From positions 93,960 through 157,959 of the forward strand of contig CAZPMC010000001.1 in the NCBI GenBank assembly GCA_964587755.1: a DNA stretch of 64,000 nt, given 5' to 3'. The DNA is from CAZPMC01 sp964587755 (GTDB lineage: Bacteria > Bacillota > Clostridia > Acetivibrionales > DTU013). Position numbers and translations under genes: made by a program. Below the pieces are notes generated by a model. It did no database searches. It had not been told where the DNA came from and saw only the letters and a program-made list of their open reading frames with translations. The stretch's first letter is position 1. The number at the start of each line of letters is the position of its first letter. This document shows positions 1 to 9,176 of this stretch, piece after piece.

Positions 1-1
1 T

Positions 2-3000
2 ATAGCGGTTGTAAATGACCTTCTGCCTTCATTGTCAGATGTAACGTACCACTATTATATTGTCAAACCTGCCTCGGGAATGACCTTTATAGCACCGCTG
101 GGAAGTAACTACTACCAGCCTTTCTATACCTACAACAGCTCTGAAACAATAAATAACTACTGGACTTATATCTATACTGATAAGGGCATATATCTTCCTG
201 AGGATACAGTCAATGTATGGGGCATACTCAAACCCAGAGACGGAAGTAGCAGTGAAGTAAACGGCACCCTTGAGGTAGTACGTTACGACTATTCCTATGA
301 AGGTGAAAGCAGAGAATCGGTTTTGACATCGGAAAGAGTTAAGATATCACCCAACGGCACATTTACAGGGAGCCTTAAGCTTTCAAACTTCAATCCCGGC
401 TCTTATGTAGTAAAGCTTAATGTCAACGGGAAATCACTATTATCACACTATCTTCAAATTTCCGACTATACCAAACCGTCTTATAAAATAGATATTGTAC
501 CTGAACGTAATTATATGTATGTTTGGGAAAAGGTTAAATTCGATATTAATGCTTCCTTTTATGAAGGCACTCCTGTATCAGATGTAAGGCTCAGCTATTT
601 CAGCAATTTGGCTGGTGCAAGGCAAACCAACGGAGTATTGATAAGTGACTCCTCAGGCTCTTCAAGCCATACTGTCGCACCCGATATCAATGTCACCGAT
701 TGGAGACCTCTTTCCCTGTATTTTAACGTAAGCAACCATGAAGCGGAAGAAAAGGAAATCGCCGCATATAGCAATGTATATGTGTTCCCGAAGGACACAA
801 TGATTGAGGTTGATACAAAAGGGAAAAAAGGCAGTGCAACCATCACCACCAGTAAGATAGATCTTAACAAGCTTGCCGGTAAGCCAGCGGAGTACTACAG
901 CGAAGATGAGTACAGAGGCGCTCCTGTTGACATGCCCATAACTGTTAAACTATTTGAGAGGCATTTTGAGAAAAAGGTTAAAGGCCAATACTATGATTAC
1001 ATCAACAAAGTAACCCAGGAAATATATGAATACTATGAAGTTACTAATCTTGTTGAAGAGTATTCCGTTAGGACTTCAGCGGGAAAACATGATGTAAGCT
1101 TTGATATCGATGACGATAAAAACTATTATTTGGAGGTTCATGGCAAGGATTCTGCAGGCCGGGAGGTTATTGAAACAAAATACCTTTATGATTGGAATTA
1201 CTATTACCCATATAACACCAGCACTTACTATATAGCTGGCAGTGGTATGAATAAGCAGTTTAGCCTGGGAGACAGGGCTACTGTAGAGGTAAAGTACAAT
1301 AAAGAGTCTCCCGTCGATGAAAGCAAAAACAAATATCTGTATATTCGTTTGAAAAACGGTATTATTGACTTTACTGTCTTGCCAAACTCCACATACGAGT
1401 TTGATTACAGCGAAAATATGATACCAAATATGTATGTCAAGGCTGTATGCTTTGACGGCACCAATGTATATGATGCAGGAATCCGGCAGTATACCTTTGA
1501 CAGCAAAGAAAAACAGCTAAACATCAGTGTCAGTGCTGATAAGGATAGCTATAAGCCCGGCGATACCGTGAAATTGACCTTCGAAGTAAAGGATATTAAA
1601 GGTCAGCCAAAAAGCTCTGAGATAAATGTGAGCATTGTTGATGAATCATATTTTGCAATCTCACCTCAAAATGTCAATATGCTGTCAAGTTTGTATAACC
1701 CTATCGTCTCAAGCGGTATTATCTCAGATTATATATCCTACCGTTCTGCCGGTGATAACGCCTTCCCAATGGCCGAAGGCGGCGAGGGCGGAGATATGTA
1801 TGTTAGGAACGATTTTAAGGATAGTGCATTGTTTAAGACTATTGTCAGCGGAAATGACGGGAAGGCTTCCGTCAGCTTTAAGCTTCCCGACAATCTCACC
1901 TCATGGCGGGTGACCTATCAGGCTGTGACCGAAGACCTTGAAGCTGGAAGCGGCAAAATGAATATATCATCAAAGCTGCCCTTCTTCGTAAGCACTATCT
2001 TCAATAAATCCTTTATCACGGAAGATACACCGTCAATGCTAGTAAGAGCCTATGGTACTGCTGTAACCGGCACTTCTGAGGTCAGCTACAAAGTTACTCT
2101 GACCGATGATAAAGGAGCTGTAAATACATTTACAGCCAAGGGTTATGCCAATACCATAACAGAAATACCCTTGACTAGCCTACAAGCCGGAAATTACACA
2201 GCAAGAGTCGAAGCTCACAGCGGAACACTTAAGGACGCTTTGGAGCAGCAATTCAAAGTATCGGACAGTCTCCTTGAGACAAGCAGAACAGACAATATCA
2301 CCTTAAGTGACAGCACCGTTTTGTCAAATAATACAAAGGGTCTGACAACATTGACCTTCTATAATGAAGATTCCTCTCTTCTGTATAATGAGCTAAATAA
2401 TTTAAGATGGAGCTGGGGCCAAAGGCTTGATCAAAAGCTTGCAAGAAAAATATCAGGTGATTTGTTGAAGAAGCGCTTCAATGAGGAGCTGTACTTTGAT
2501 GAGAGCTTTGATATATCAAAATACCAGACACCGGACGGCGGACTTGCAATATTAACCTATGGCAGCAGTGAACCCGCTTTGTCTGCAAAAATGGCAGCAC
2601 TGGCACAAGACTACATTGATGCGCCTGCCTTGGCATCTTACTTCAGAAAAATATTGGAAAGTGAAGACTCAGTGCATGAGGACATTGCATATGCTTACTG
2701 GGGCCTGGCTGCCCTAAAGGAACCGGTACTTCTGGAAATCAGAAATCTTATTGAGAATGTCGACAATCCCATGGACATTAAGCTTGTTCTCGGCGCTGCA
2801 CTTGCTCAGATAGGAGATTTCCAAGGGGCAAAGGAAATTTACGACGAAGCCATGTCAAAAAGCGGAAAGGTTACAGATACATTCGCATTTATCGAAAGCG
2901 GCACGAGGGATGACACAATACAAGCCACTGCTTTATGTTCCCTTATCGGGATGTATATTAACGCACCTGAAAAAATCAAGCTGTTTAATTATATAAAATC

Positions 3001-3652
3001 AAATTCCACAACTGAGCTTTTAGTCAATCTGGAGCGTTTAATGTTTGTAACAAATTATGTTAGTTATTCAGATTCCGAAGCAGGCTTTGCCTACGAACTG
3101 GATGGGACAAAAAAGCAAATCGATCTTAAAAACGGCAGCTACTATACTTTGGTCTTAACACCGGAAAAGCTTTCTTCCATCAAGTTTTCAGACATTAAAG
3201 GAAAGATAGTTGTTTCATCATCCTATGTTGCTCCTGTAAGTGTGCTTAAGGCATCACAGGACAATCTGGTATCACTGTCCCGCTCTTACAGCATAAATGG
3301 AAGTATAACTACTTCCTTCAACCGCTCAGACACCATTAGGATAACCCTGACCCCCAGCTTTAGTGAAAACGCACCCGACGGGTACTATGAGATAACCGAT
3401 ATACTGCCTGCGGGCTTAAGACATGTCTATAATCATTCAGACATGCGAGACGCTTATCCCGATGAGGTTACAGGGCAAAAGATTGTCTTTGGTTACTACT
3501 ACAGCAAAAAGCATTATAAAGGGGAAAATATCGTATACTATGCAAGAGCAGCATCCCCCGGCACATTTACAGCAGACAACGCCGCCATCCGTCATTCGGA
3601 CAGTGATGTGACAGGATTTACAGGTAAAACAAAGGTAACAGTAAACAAGTAA
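2..3652 (+). CDS. Alpha-2-macroglobulin family protein, 5' truncated
   Basis: The frame is open from the first bases of the window, so the gene begins upstream and about 1,216 residues are visible. A macroglobulin MG2-like motif (YTDKGIYLPEDTV) lies near residue 60. The central segment with VSIVDESYF and the later SWRVTYQAVTED segment match bacterial alpha-2-macroglobulin domains, and a helical thiol-ester-like domain follows. Where thioester members carry a CxEQ motif this protein has SWGQRLDQK, and no CxEQ occurs anywhere, so it should not trap proteases covalently. Family members are usually secreted or membrane-anchored and are thought to guard against foreign proteases; this role is inferred. 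The gene lies 18 bases upstream of the MEMO-family lipoprotein, in the same direction. Family assignment is firm; function is not. Confidence 0.85.
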   Translation: MAVVNDLLPSLSDVTYHYYIVKPASGMTFIAPLGSNYYQPFYTYNSSETINNYWTYIYTDKGIYLPEDTVNVWGILKPRDGSSSEVNGTLEVVRYDYSYEGESRESVLTSERVKISPNGTFTGSLKLSNFNPGSYVVKLNVNGKSLLSHYLQISDYTKPSYKIDIVPERNYMYVWEKVKFDINASFYEGTPVSDVRLSYFSNLAGARQTNGVLISDSSGSSSHTVAPDINVTDWRPLSLYFNVSNHEAEEKEIAAYSNVYVFPKDTMIEVDTKGKKGSATITTSKIDLNKLAGKPAEYYSEDEYRGAPVDMPITVKLFERHFEKKVKGQYYDYINKVTQEIYEYYEVTNLVEEYSVRTSAGKHDVSFDIDDDKNYYLEVHGKDSAGREVIETKYLYDWNYYYPYNTSTYYIAGSGMNKQFSLGDRATVEVKYNKESPVDESKNKYLYIRLKNGIIDFTVLPNSTYEFDYSENMIPNMYVKAVCFDGTNVYDAGIRQYTFDSKEKQLNISVSADKDSYKPGDTVKLTFEVKDIKGQPKSSEINVSIVDESYFAISPQNVNMLSSLYNPIVSSGIISDYISYRSAGDNAFPMAEGGEGGDMYVRNDFKDSALFKTIVSGNDGKASVSFKLPDNLTSWRVTYQAVTEDLEAGSGKMNISSKLPFFVSTIFNKSFITEDTPSMLVRAYGTAVTGTSEVSYKVTLTDDKGAVNTFTAKGYANTITEIPLTSLQAGNYTARVEAHSGTLKDALEQQFKVSDSLLETSRTDNITLSDSTVLSNNTKGLTTLTFYNEDSSLLYNELNNLRWSWGQRLDQKLARKISGDLLKKRFNEELYFDESFDISKYQTPDGGLAILTYGSSEPALSAKMAALAQDYIDAPALASYFRKILESEDSVHEDIAYAYWGLAALKEPVLLEIRNLIENVDNPMDIKLVLGAALAQIGDFQGAKEIYDEAMSKSGKVTDTFAFIESGTRDDTIQATALCSLIGMYINAPEKIKLFNYIKSNSTTELLVNLERLMFVTNYVSYSDSEAGFAYELDGTKKQIDLKNGSYYTLVLTPEKLSSIKFSDIKGKIVVSSSYVAPVSVLKASQDNLVSLSRSYSINGSITTSFNRSDTIRITLTPSFSENAPDGYYEITDILPAGLRHVYNHSDMRDAYPDEVTGQKIVFGYYYSKKHYKGENIVYYARAASPGTFTADNAAIRHSDSDVTGFTGKTKVTVNK

Positions 3653-3670
3653 TTCTTTGGAGGGAATCAA

Positions 3671-4606
3671 ATGAGAAAGCACAGCATAATGCTAATATCT
3701 ATTATCACTATGACTGTGCTTTTCTCTTCCCTTTTCACAGGCTGTAAAGTCTCTGAAAACAATTCCTCTCCCATTGAACAAAACAGTCCTGGCCTGCCGA
3801 CTGGCAGGGAGCCTTCCACAGCTTCCACCCATAACATACGGTATTACGACAGGAAAAGCTTTATGACTTCTGTTGCATCAGTTTCAAAGGAGCAGGCTGA
3901 AGCTACATCTGATGTCATCGGAGGTATTGTCCCCCATCATTTGCTTGCTGGCAATATGATTGCGGAATTTTTCTATCAGCTGTCCTTAAGCTCTCCCGAA
4001 ACATTGATTGTATTGGCTCCAAACCATAGAAAGTTGGGAGTAAGCGGGCTTCATACCTCAAAGCTCGGTTGGGGGACAGCCTTTGGCGTCCTTGAAGCAA
4101 ATTCTCATATTATTGATGACCTTATTAAGAATTTCAAAGCATTACAAAACACAACGATTATGGAGGAGGAGCACTCCATTTCATCCCTTGTTCCATATAT
4201 AAAATACTATATGCCCGACGTGAAAATCGTACCCATACTGCTTCATGGAAATAATACAAAGCAAGAATCTGTGAAGCTGGGCGAAAAGCTCTCGGAGTAC
4301 GCTTCCGGGAACCCAGGTGTCGTAATTATTGCATCTGTCGATTTCTCGCACTACCTGGATGCAGAAACTGCAAAGAAGATGGATATAGTAACCCTGGAGG
4401 CCATAAAGTCATATGATATTGAATCTATTTATGCAATGGGAAATGACAATCTTGACTCCCCTCCATCTATTATCACACTACTGACTGCTATGGAAAATTT
4501 AAATTCCTCTGGTTTGGAAGTCCTGGGTCATGGGATCTCATCGGATATTACAGGCAGCGGGGCTGATTATACTACAAGCTACTATACAATCCTCTTCAAT
4601 CCTTAA
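3671..4606 (+). CDS. MEMO1 / AmmeMemoRadiSam system protein B family, predicted lipoprotein
   Basis: A 311-residue protein with an N-terminal hydrophobic stretch ending in a lipobox (LFTGC, Cys25), which predicts a lipid-anchored extracytoplasmic protein. The remainder is a MEMO-family domain: GGIVPHHLLAG, VLAPNHRK, EEEHSISSLVPYI and ASVDFSHYL hold conserved His positions that in the family bind metal or form the active-site pocket. No AMMECR1-like or radical SAM gene, the usual partners, is nearby. The start is ATG with GGAGGG 6 bases upstream. The biochemical role of the family is unsettled. Its placement behind an alpha-2-macroglobulin gene suggests a surface role, which is inference. Confidence 0.8.
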   Translation: MRKHSIMLISIITMTVLFSSLFTGCKVSENNSSPIEQNSPGLPTGREPSTASTHNIRYYDRKSFMTSVASVSKEQAEATSDVIGGIVPHHLLAGNMIAEFFYQLSLSSPETLIVLAPNHRKLGVSGLHTSKLGWGTAFGVLEANSHIIDDLIKNFKALQNTTIMEEEHSISSLVPYIKYYMPDVKIVPILLHGNNTKQESVKLGEKLSEYASGNPGVVIIASVDFSHYLDAETAKKMDIVTLEAIKSYDIESIYAMGNDNLDSPPSIITLLTAMENLNSSGLEVLGHGISSDITGSGADYTTSYYTILFNP

Positions 4607-4614
4607 TATTTTTA

Positions 4615-4643
4615 TTAACATTTACTATGTTTACGGGTATAAT
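4615..4643 (+). promoter_or_regulatory. Sigma-A-type promoter for the MurA-like gene
   Basis: TTAACA (4615-4620), a 17-base spacer and a perfect TATAAT (4638-4643) lie 41 bases upstream of the start codon, giving a short leader. The MurA-like gene is probably transcribed on its own. Confidence 0.65.
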
Positions 4644-4684
4644 AGATTTGTTGTATATATGAAAAAAGAAAGCAGGATAAACAA

Positions 4685-5986
4685 ATGCGATGGCTTGAGG
4701 TAAAAAGCTCAAAACCGCTTAACGGCAGTATTAAAATCCCCGGTTCAAAAAATAGCTCACTTGCTCTTATGGCAGCATGCTGCTTAGCTGATGAACCCAT
4801 ATATTTAACAAATATCCCTGAAATATCAGATACAAAAATAGTGCAAAAAATATTAAGAAGCATCGGTGCTTCTTTGGATAAAAAAGGTGATACGTACATA
4901 ATCGATCCCCGGAGTATTCATACGGCTGAAATAAGCCCCGAATTATCTTCAACCTTTAGGGCTGCCTATTACTTTGCAGGCGCTCTTTTGGCAAAGCACC
5001 GGAAAGTATCCATTGGATACCCAGGAGGAGATAATTTCGTATCACGCCCTATTGACCAGCACATAAAGGGCTTTCAAGCACTAGGCGCTAAAGTTACATG
5101 CTACGAGGATTATTATACCGTTGAAGCAGACCAGCTTACCGGTACAGATATTTTCTTCGACGTTGTTACAGGCGGGGCTACCATTAATATCATGCTTGCA
5201 GCAGTATTAGCCAAAGGAAGGACTACCCTTTACAATGCTGCAAAGGACCCCGAGGTAGTGGACACCGCCATGCTTCTTAATAAAATGGGAGCATATATCT
5301 ATGGTGCAGGTACCGATACAATACGTATACAAGGTGTATCACAGCTTGGAGGATGTACTCACTCAGCCACTCCCGACAGGCTTATTGCAGGCGCATACCT
5401 GATTGCAGGCGGAGTCACAGGGGGTACATTAACTGTAGAGAATGTAATAATAGAGCATTTAGAAGCATGCATTGCAAAGCTTACCGAATCAGGTCTTGAG
5501 TTTTCCGTTTCCGATAACAACATCACAGTCCACGGGGGCGGAAGAATTAAAGCAACAAGAATAAGAACAGGTAAATTCCCCATGTTTGAAAGTGACTTCC
5601 AGCAGCCTGCCACTGTATTATTATTGAAAGCAGCAGGTAGAAGCATAATATCAGATAAAATATATCCCAAGCGATTTAATCATTGCGACCAGCTAAATAG
5701 AATGGGCGCAGACATTATCGTGAAAAACGGAGTAGCCCGTATCAACAGCCACAGACAGCTCAAAGGCAATTGGGTACATGCTGGTGATATTAGAGCAGGT
5801 ACTGCACTTGTACTTGCAGGGCTTATGGCAGAGGGTACTACAAGGATTACAGGTGTTGAACACATTGAGCGCGGATATGAGGATATTGTAAGGGATTTTA
5901 GATATCTGGGTGCCGATATTTCTTTACGGTCCGAAGGAAACATTGCTCCGTTTGAAAAGTCAACCATCAGAATAATAAAAGGCTGA
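4685..5986 (+). CDS. murA: MurA-type UDP-GlcNAc enolpyruvyl transferase paralogue, Cys-to-Asp variant
   Basis: A 433-residue EPSP synthase-fold protein. MurA transfers enolpyruvate from PEP to UDP-N-acetylglucosamine, the first committed step of peptidoglycan synthesis in the cytoplasm. PGSKN supplies Lys22/Asn23 with the same numbering as the E. coli enzyme, RPIDQH carries the loop arginine (Arg121), SDFQQP aligns with the catalytic-base region, and RAGTALVLAGLMAEGTT matches the C-terminal substrate loop. In the mobile loop the fosfomycin-target Cys (Cys115 in E. coli) is replaced by Asp116 (GYPGGDNFVSRP). Cys-to-Asp MurA enzymes, as in Mycobacterium, are active and fosfomycin-insensitive. 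The gene stands alone behind its own promoter and may be a second MurA copy. Family certain; activity likely. Confidence 0.88.
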   Translation: MRWLEVKSSKPLNGSIKIPGSKNSSLALMAACCLADEPIYLTNIPEISDTKIVQKILRSIGASLDKKGDTYIIDPRSIHTAEISPELSSTFRAAYYFAGALLAKHRKVSIGYPGGDNFVSRPIDQHIKGFQALGAKVTCYEDYYTVEADQLTGTDIFFDVVTGGATINIMLAAVLAKGRTTLYNAAKDPEVVDTAMLLNKMGAYIYGAGTDTIRIQGVSQLGGCTHSATPDRLIAGAYLIAGGVTGGTLTVENVIIEHLEACIAKLTESGLEFSVSDNNITVHGGGRIKATRIRTGKFPMFESDFQQPATVLLLKAAGRSIISDKIYPKRFNHCDQLNRMGADIIVKNGVARINSHRQLKGNWVHAGDIRAGTALVLAGLMAEGTTRITGVEHIERGYEDIVRDFRYLGADISLRSEGNIAPFEKSTIRIIKG

Positions 5987-6019
5987 GTTAGTCTGCATCC
6001 TCAGACTTACCCAGCCTTT
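5978..6019. terminator. Hairpin terminator between convergent genes
   Basis: Two nested paired segments, AAAGGCTG/CAGCCTTT and AGTCTG/CAGACT, form a long imperfect hairpin that begins at the murA stop codon. It lies between convergent murA and htrA and could act in both directions. The T tract is poor. Confidence 0.6.
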
Positions 6020-6061
6020 GTATATAAAAGCTTCAGAGGGGAAAATCTCCTAAGCTGTAGT

Positions 6062-7297
6062 TTATTTTTCTTCATCGAATGTCAATTTAAGCTTTAATTC
6101 AGCGTTATCTCTTATAACTGTTACCCATACAACATCACCCGGCTTATGCTTTTTCTTGACTTTTTCGATATCATCCATTGTTCTAATCCTTGACTCGTCC
6201 ATTTCAACAAGTACATCTCTAACCTGAATACCTGCTTGTTCAGCACCGCTGCCAATGGTCACATCCGTAATAAATATACCCTGAGGTAAATTGTAGTAGC
6301 TTGAAAGTGATGCGCTTATCTCTCTGCCCGAGATTCCTATGAATGGTCTTCCTCTTACATATCCATATTCAATTAGCTGCTCAATTACAGGTTTTGCATC
6401 ATTTATCGGAATAGCAAATCCCAGACCCTCTACCCCTGAAGCTGATATTTTAGCAGAGTTTATCCCTATAACCTGACCCCGCTTATTCAAAAGCGCACCG
6501 CCGCTGTTACCGCTATTTATAGCTGCATCTGTCTGGATTAGATTAAGTGTTTTATCCTCAAGAGTAACTGTTCTGTTCAGCGCACTGATAACACCGACTG
6601 TAACAGAGCCGGCAAACTCCATTCCAAGAGGGTTTCCGATTGCCACTGCAAGCTCGCCCACCTCGACCTCTGATGAATCTCCCAACTCTGCTACCGGTAA
6701 ATCCTTCAACTCAATTTTTATTACTGCCAAGTCGGTTTTGCTGTCCCCTCCTATAAATGTGGCTTCTGCTTCTCTCCCATCCGGAAGAAATACCTGAAGC
6801 CGGGTATTTTTACTAAGTCCGGTTTTAGGGTCTGCGCTGGATACGACGTGATAATTAGTCATGATATATCCGTCTTTGCTTATAATAATACCTGAACCTT
6901 CACCCGCCCTGACACTTGAGCTTCCGAAATAACTGAACCTTTGGCCTGTTACAATCATTCTTATGCCAACAATTGCCGGCCCTGCCTTCTTTGCAATTTC
7001 AGTAACAGTATACTCCTGTACTGGGGTTTCTTTTACCGCGTTACTCCCTACTAAAGCATTGTCGCCGGTTTTAAGTGAGATAACCCCATCGGCGCCGCCC
7101 ATTTCGCTTGCTTCATTTATGTTTTCTGTGATTGCAGCAGAATTTAAAGCCTGTGCCACAGCTTTTTCCATGTCATTGGAAAACTTAATATAAAGGGCGC
7201 TTCCGACCACGAAGCTGCTGATTAAAGAAGTCACAAGGATAATGGCTATGTAGCCGACAGCTTTTCTTTTTCTAAAATTATCATTTCTATTATCCAT
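6062..7297 (-). CDS. htrA: HtrA/DegP-like membrane-anchored serine protease with PDZ domain
   Basis: A 411-residue S1C protease. Residues 14-37 form a transmembrane anchor, so the catalytic domain should lie outside the cytoplasmic membrane. The trypsin-like domain shows the full triad: His150 in TNYHVV, Asp189 in SKTDLAVIK and Ser265 in NSGNSGGAL. A single C-terminal PDZ domain (about residues 310-405) contains GRPFIGISGR. Such proteins degrade or refold damaged envelope proteins. The ATG start has AAAGGAGG upstream. A TATAAT-like box lies about 30 bases upstream, but no clear -35 was found. It appears monocistronic. Confidence 0.92.
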   Translation of the reverse strand: MDNRNDNFRKRKAVGYIAIILVTSLISSFVVGSALYIKFSNDMEKAVAQALNSAAITENINEASEMGGADGVISLKTGDNALVGSNAVKETPVQEYTVTEIAKKAGPAIVGIRMIVTGQRFSYFGSSSVRAGEGSGIIISKDGYIMTNYHVVSSADPKTGLSKNTRLQVFLPDGREAEATFIGGDSKTDLAVIKIELKDLPVAELGDSSEVEVGELAVAIGNPLGMEFAGSVTVGVISALNRTVTLEDKTLNLIQTDAAINSGNSGGALLNKRGQVIGINSAKISASGVEGLGFAIPINDAKPVIEQLIEYGYVRGRPFIGISGREISASLSSYYNLPQGIFITDVTIGSGAEQAGIQVRDVLVEMDESRIRTMDDIEKVKKKHKPGDVVWVTVIRDNAELKLKLTFDEEK

Positions 7298-7410
7298 GAT
7301 AAGACCTCCTTTGTTAAAGCTTATATTATAATTTAATATGCACTTTAATAATACCCATTATTTATGAAAAAATATTGGATTAATTTTAAACAATTTGTTA
7401 AAAAAAAGGG

Positions 7411-8016
7411 CTATTTATCTACCAGAAGTGATTTTATCAGTGCGAAATACTCTCGTACATACATTTGAACAATTACCTGCACCGGTGTTTCGCAAGAAAT
7501 TGCATGAGCCTTTAGGCCATTTCTGGAAGCCAATAATTTTGAGCGTAAAATATGAAATGAATTTGTAATAAACGTTATTTCAGATACAGGCTTGCCTGAA
7601 TTTTCTTCGATGACTTTTTTGCTGAACTTGAAATTTTCCATTGTACTGGTTGAGCGGTCCTCAAGCCATATTCTGTTTTCATCTATCCCTCTTGATACAA
7701 GAAATCTTCTCATAGCCTCAGCTTCGGTTATTGTTTCATTGGGACCTTGCCCACCTGAAACAACAACCTTTGCATCGGGGTATTTTTCAAGGTATTCTAT
7801 TCCTGTCATAAGTCTGTTATAGAGCGCAAGGGAAACGGTGTCACCATTTAGTCCTGCCCCAAGAATCACCAAATACTCCGTTTCCATATCTGAGGCTGCA
7901 TTAGAGTATGCGACAAACAGCAGTTCAATTGCAACAAACTGAATTACAGCAGCTGTTAACAATACTGCTATTGCTCTTCTTAATTTAAGTTTCCTTCTAC
8001 TTTTGAACTGTAACAT
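7411..8016 (-). CDS. YdcF/SanA-like DUF218 protein
   Basis: A 201-residue protein with one N-terminal transmembrane helix (about residues 13-33) and a DUF218 domain: LVILGAGLNGD, VVVSGGQGPNE with TEAEAMRRFL, EDRSTSTMENF, and TNSFHILRS near the C terminus. DUF218 proteins are implicated in envelope processes such as barrier function or polysaccharide metabolism, but the reaction is not established. The start overlaps the end of the upstream SH3 gene by 20 bases, indicating cotranscription and translational coupling. Confidence 0.8.
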   Translation of the reverse strand: MLQFKSRRKLKLRRAIAVLLTAAVIQFVAIELLFVAYSNAASDMETEYLVILGAGLNGDTVSLALYNRLMTGIEYLEKYPDAKVVVSGGQGPNETITEAEAMRRFLVSRGIDENRIWLEDRSTSTMENFKFSKKVIEENSGKPVSEITFITNSFHILRSKLLASRNGLKAHAISCETPVQVIVQMYVREYFALIKSLLVDK

Positions 8017-8521
8017 ATGTTCCCATTACATATCCTGTAGTTCCTCTGGAGGTTGTCACCTTGTACCAGTCACCGGTCTTCGATACCAGTGTCAATTTTT
8101 CATTTCTCAGAAGCTTGCCTAAGATAGCTGAATTAGTCGTTGGTTGCGCCCGAAGATTGAGAACAGCCACATTAACTACACCTTTACCAATGGTTGCCGG
8201 AGCTTCGGGCTTTGTTGGTGTGGTTCCGGCACCTGCGCTGCCTCCGTCCGGATTAACAGCCTTTAACTGCTGTTGAAGTGTTTGAATAGTTTTCTCTGAG
8301 GTTGCAAGCCTATTTGTAAGCTGTGAGTTTTGATTTGCCAGAGATTCAATTTTAGACAGCAATTTTGCGATTTCAGCATCCACATAGCTTTTACTGACAA
8401 TGGGGTCTTGAGCGGAGCCAGGTTCTGCATTGTTATTAACAGCCAGGACTATGTTCAATCCTACAGACAATATAAGTAAAATAATTATTGCAACAGCCGT
8501 GACTTTTATACGATTTGACAT
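7997..8521 (-). CDS. SH3b-domain protein with N-terminal anchor and coiled coil
   Basis: A 174-residue protein: transmembrane or signal-anchor segment at residues 8-29, a coiled-coil-like stretch at about 45-95 (KIESLANQNSQL, TLQQQLK), a Pro/Thr/Ala-rich linker, and a bacterial SH3 domain at about 113-172 (VAVLNLRAQPTTNSAIL, WYKVTTSRGTTGYV). SH3b domains usually bind cell-wall peptides. GGAGGTGCG precedes the ATG. It overlaps the YdcF-like gene downstream, so the two probably form an envelope-related operon. Confidence 0.78.
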   Translation of the reverse strand: MSNRIKVTAVAIIILLILSVGLNIVLAVNNNAEPGSAQDPIVSKSYVDAEIAKLLSKIESLANQNSQLTNRLATSEKTIQTLQQQLKAVNPDGGSAGAGTTPTKPEAPATIGKGVVNVAVLNLRAQPTTNSAILGKLLRNEKLTLVSKTGDWYKVTTSRGTTGYVMGTYVTVQK

Positions 8522-8637
8522 TTCGCACCTCCTGCTTTTCTTTTGTTTATTTTCATATAGCTATTCATCTTATATTATAAACCATACTTTACCTTCTTTG
8601 GTTACAAAGAGCTTAAATTTTTATGACAAAAAGGCCG

Positions 8638-9176
8638 TTACATAAGAAGCTTTGTAATCAGCTTCCATTGCTTAAGTTTCTTTTCAAATCCAATTCTGTA
8701 GGCAGGACTTGTGGACGCAAGAACATAAAAATCCCTTCCGGCGTCACTTTGAACAGTTTTTGCAATAAACCTCTGGTAAAATTTGCGAGCGTTTCCACCG
8801 TTAAAAAATACGCTTTTAATATTAGGGTACGTCTTAAAAAGCCAGCCCAAATCATTGGGCACAGGGTTTTTAATATTACTGTCGCTTGAGCCCTCTCTTT
8901 CGCATTTCAGAATAACATCCCACAGAGCAATTTTTTCTCTAGAAGAAATCTCTCTCTTCTTTCGTAATCTTTGTCCGGTTCCTGTTTAAAAAGTGCATAT
9001 ATGATTTTCCAAAAGGCATTGCGTCCATGTCCATAATACTGCTGCTTCCTGAGAGATTCCACACCTGGCATGGTTCCTAAAATAAGCACCTTGCAATTTT
9101 CATTTATTATTGGTGGGAATGAAAATATCAGCTGCCCTTCTCCATCTCTTCCGCAATTGCTTTTATTATGTTCCAT
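8638..9176 (-). pseudogene. DNA-deoxyinosine/uracil glycosylase-like gene split by a one-base frameshift
   Basis: The first part (from ATG 9176) encodes PPIINENCKVLILGTMPGV and YYGHGRNAFWKII, typical of the Mug/deoxyinosine glycosylase branch of the uracil-DNA glycosylase superfamily. It stops after LLEKKLLCGMLF. In the next frame the protein continues exactly as expected (IALWDVILKCEREGSSDSNI, then NPVPNDLGWLF, VFFNGG, STSPAY) to 8638. The switch falls at a run of six A on the coding strand (8931-8936); one extra A restores a full-length reading frame. It is either a real indel, a sequencing error, or slippage at the homopolymer. The start overlaps the end of engB by 49 bases and has AAGGAAG just upstream. 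Such enzymes excise deaminated bases. Confidence 0.75.
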
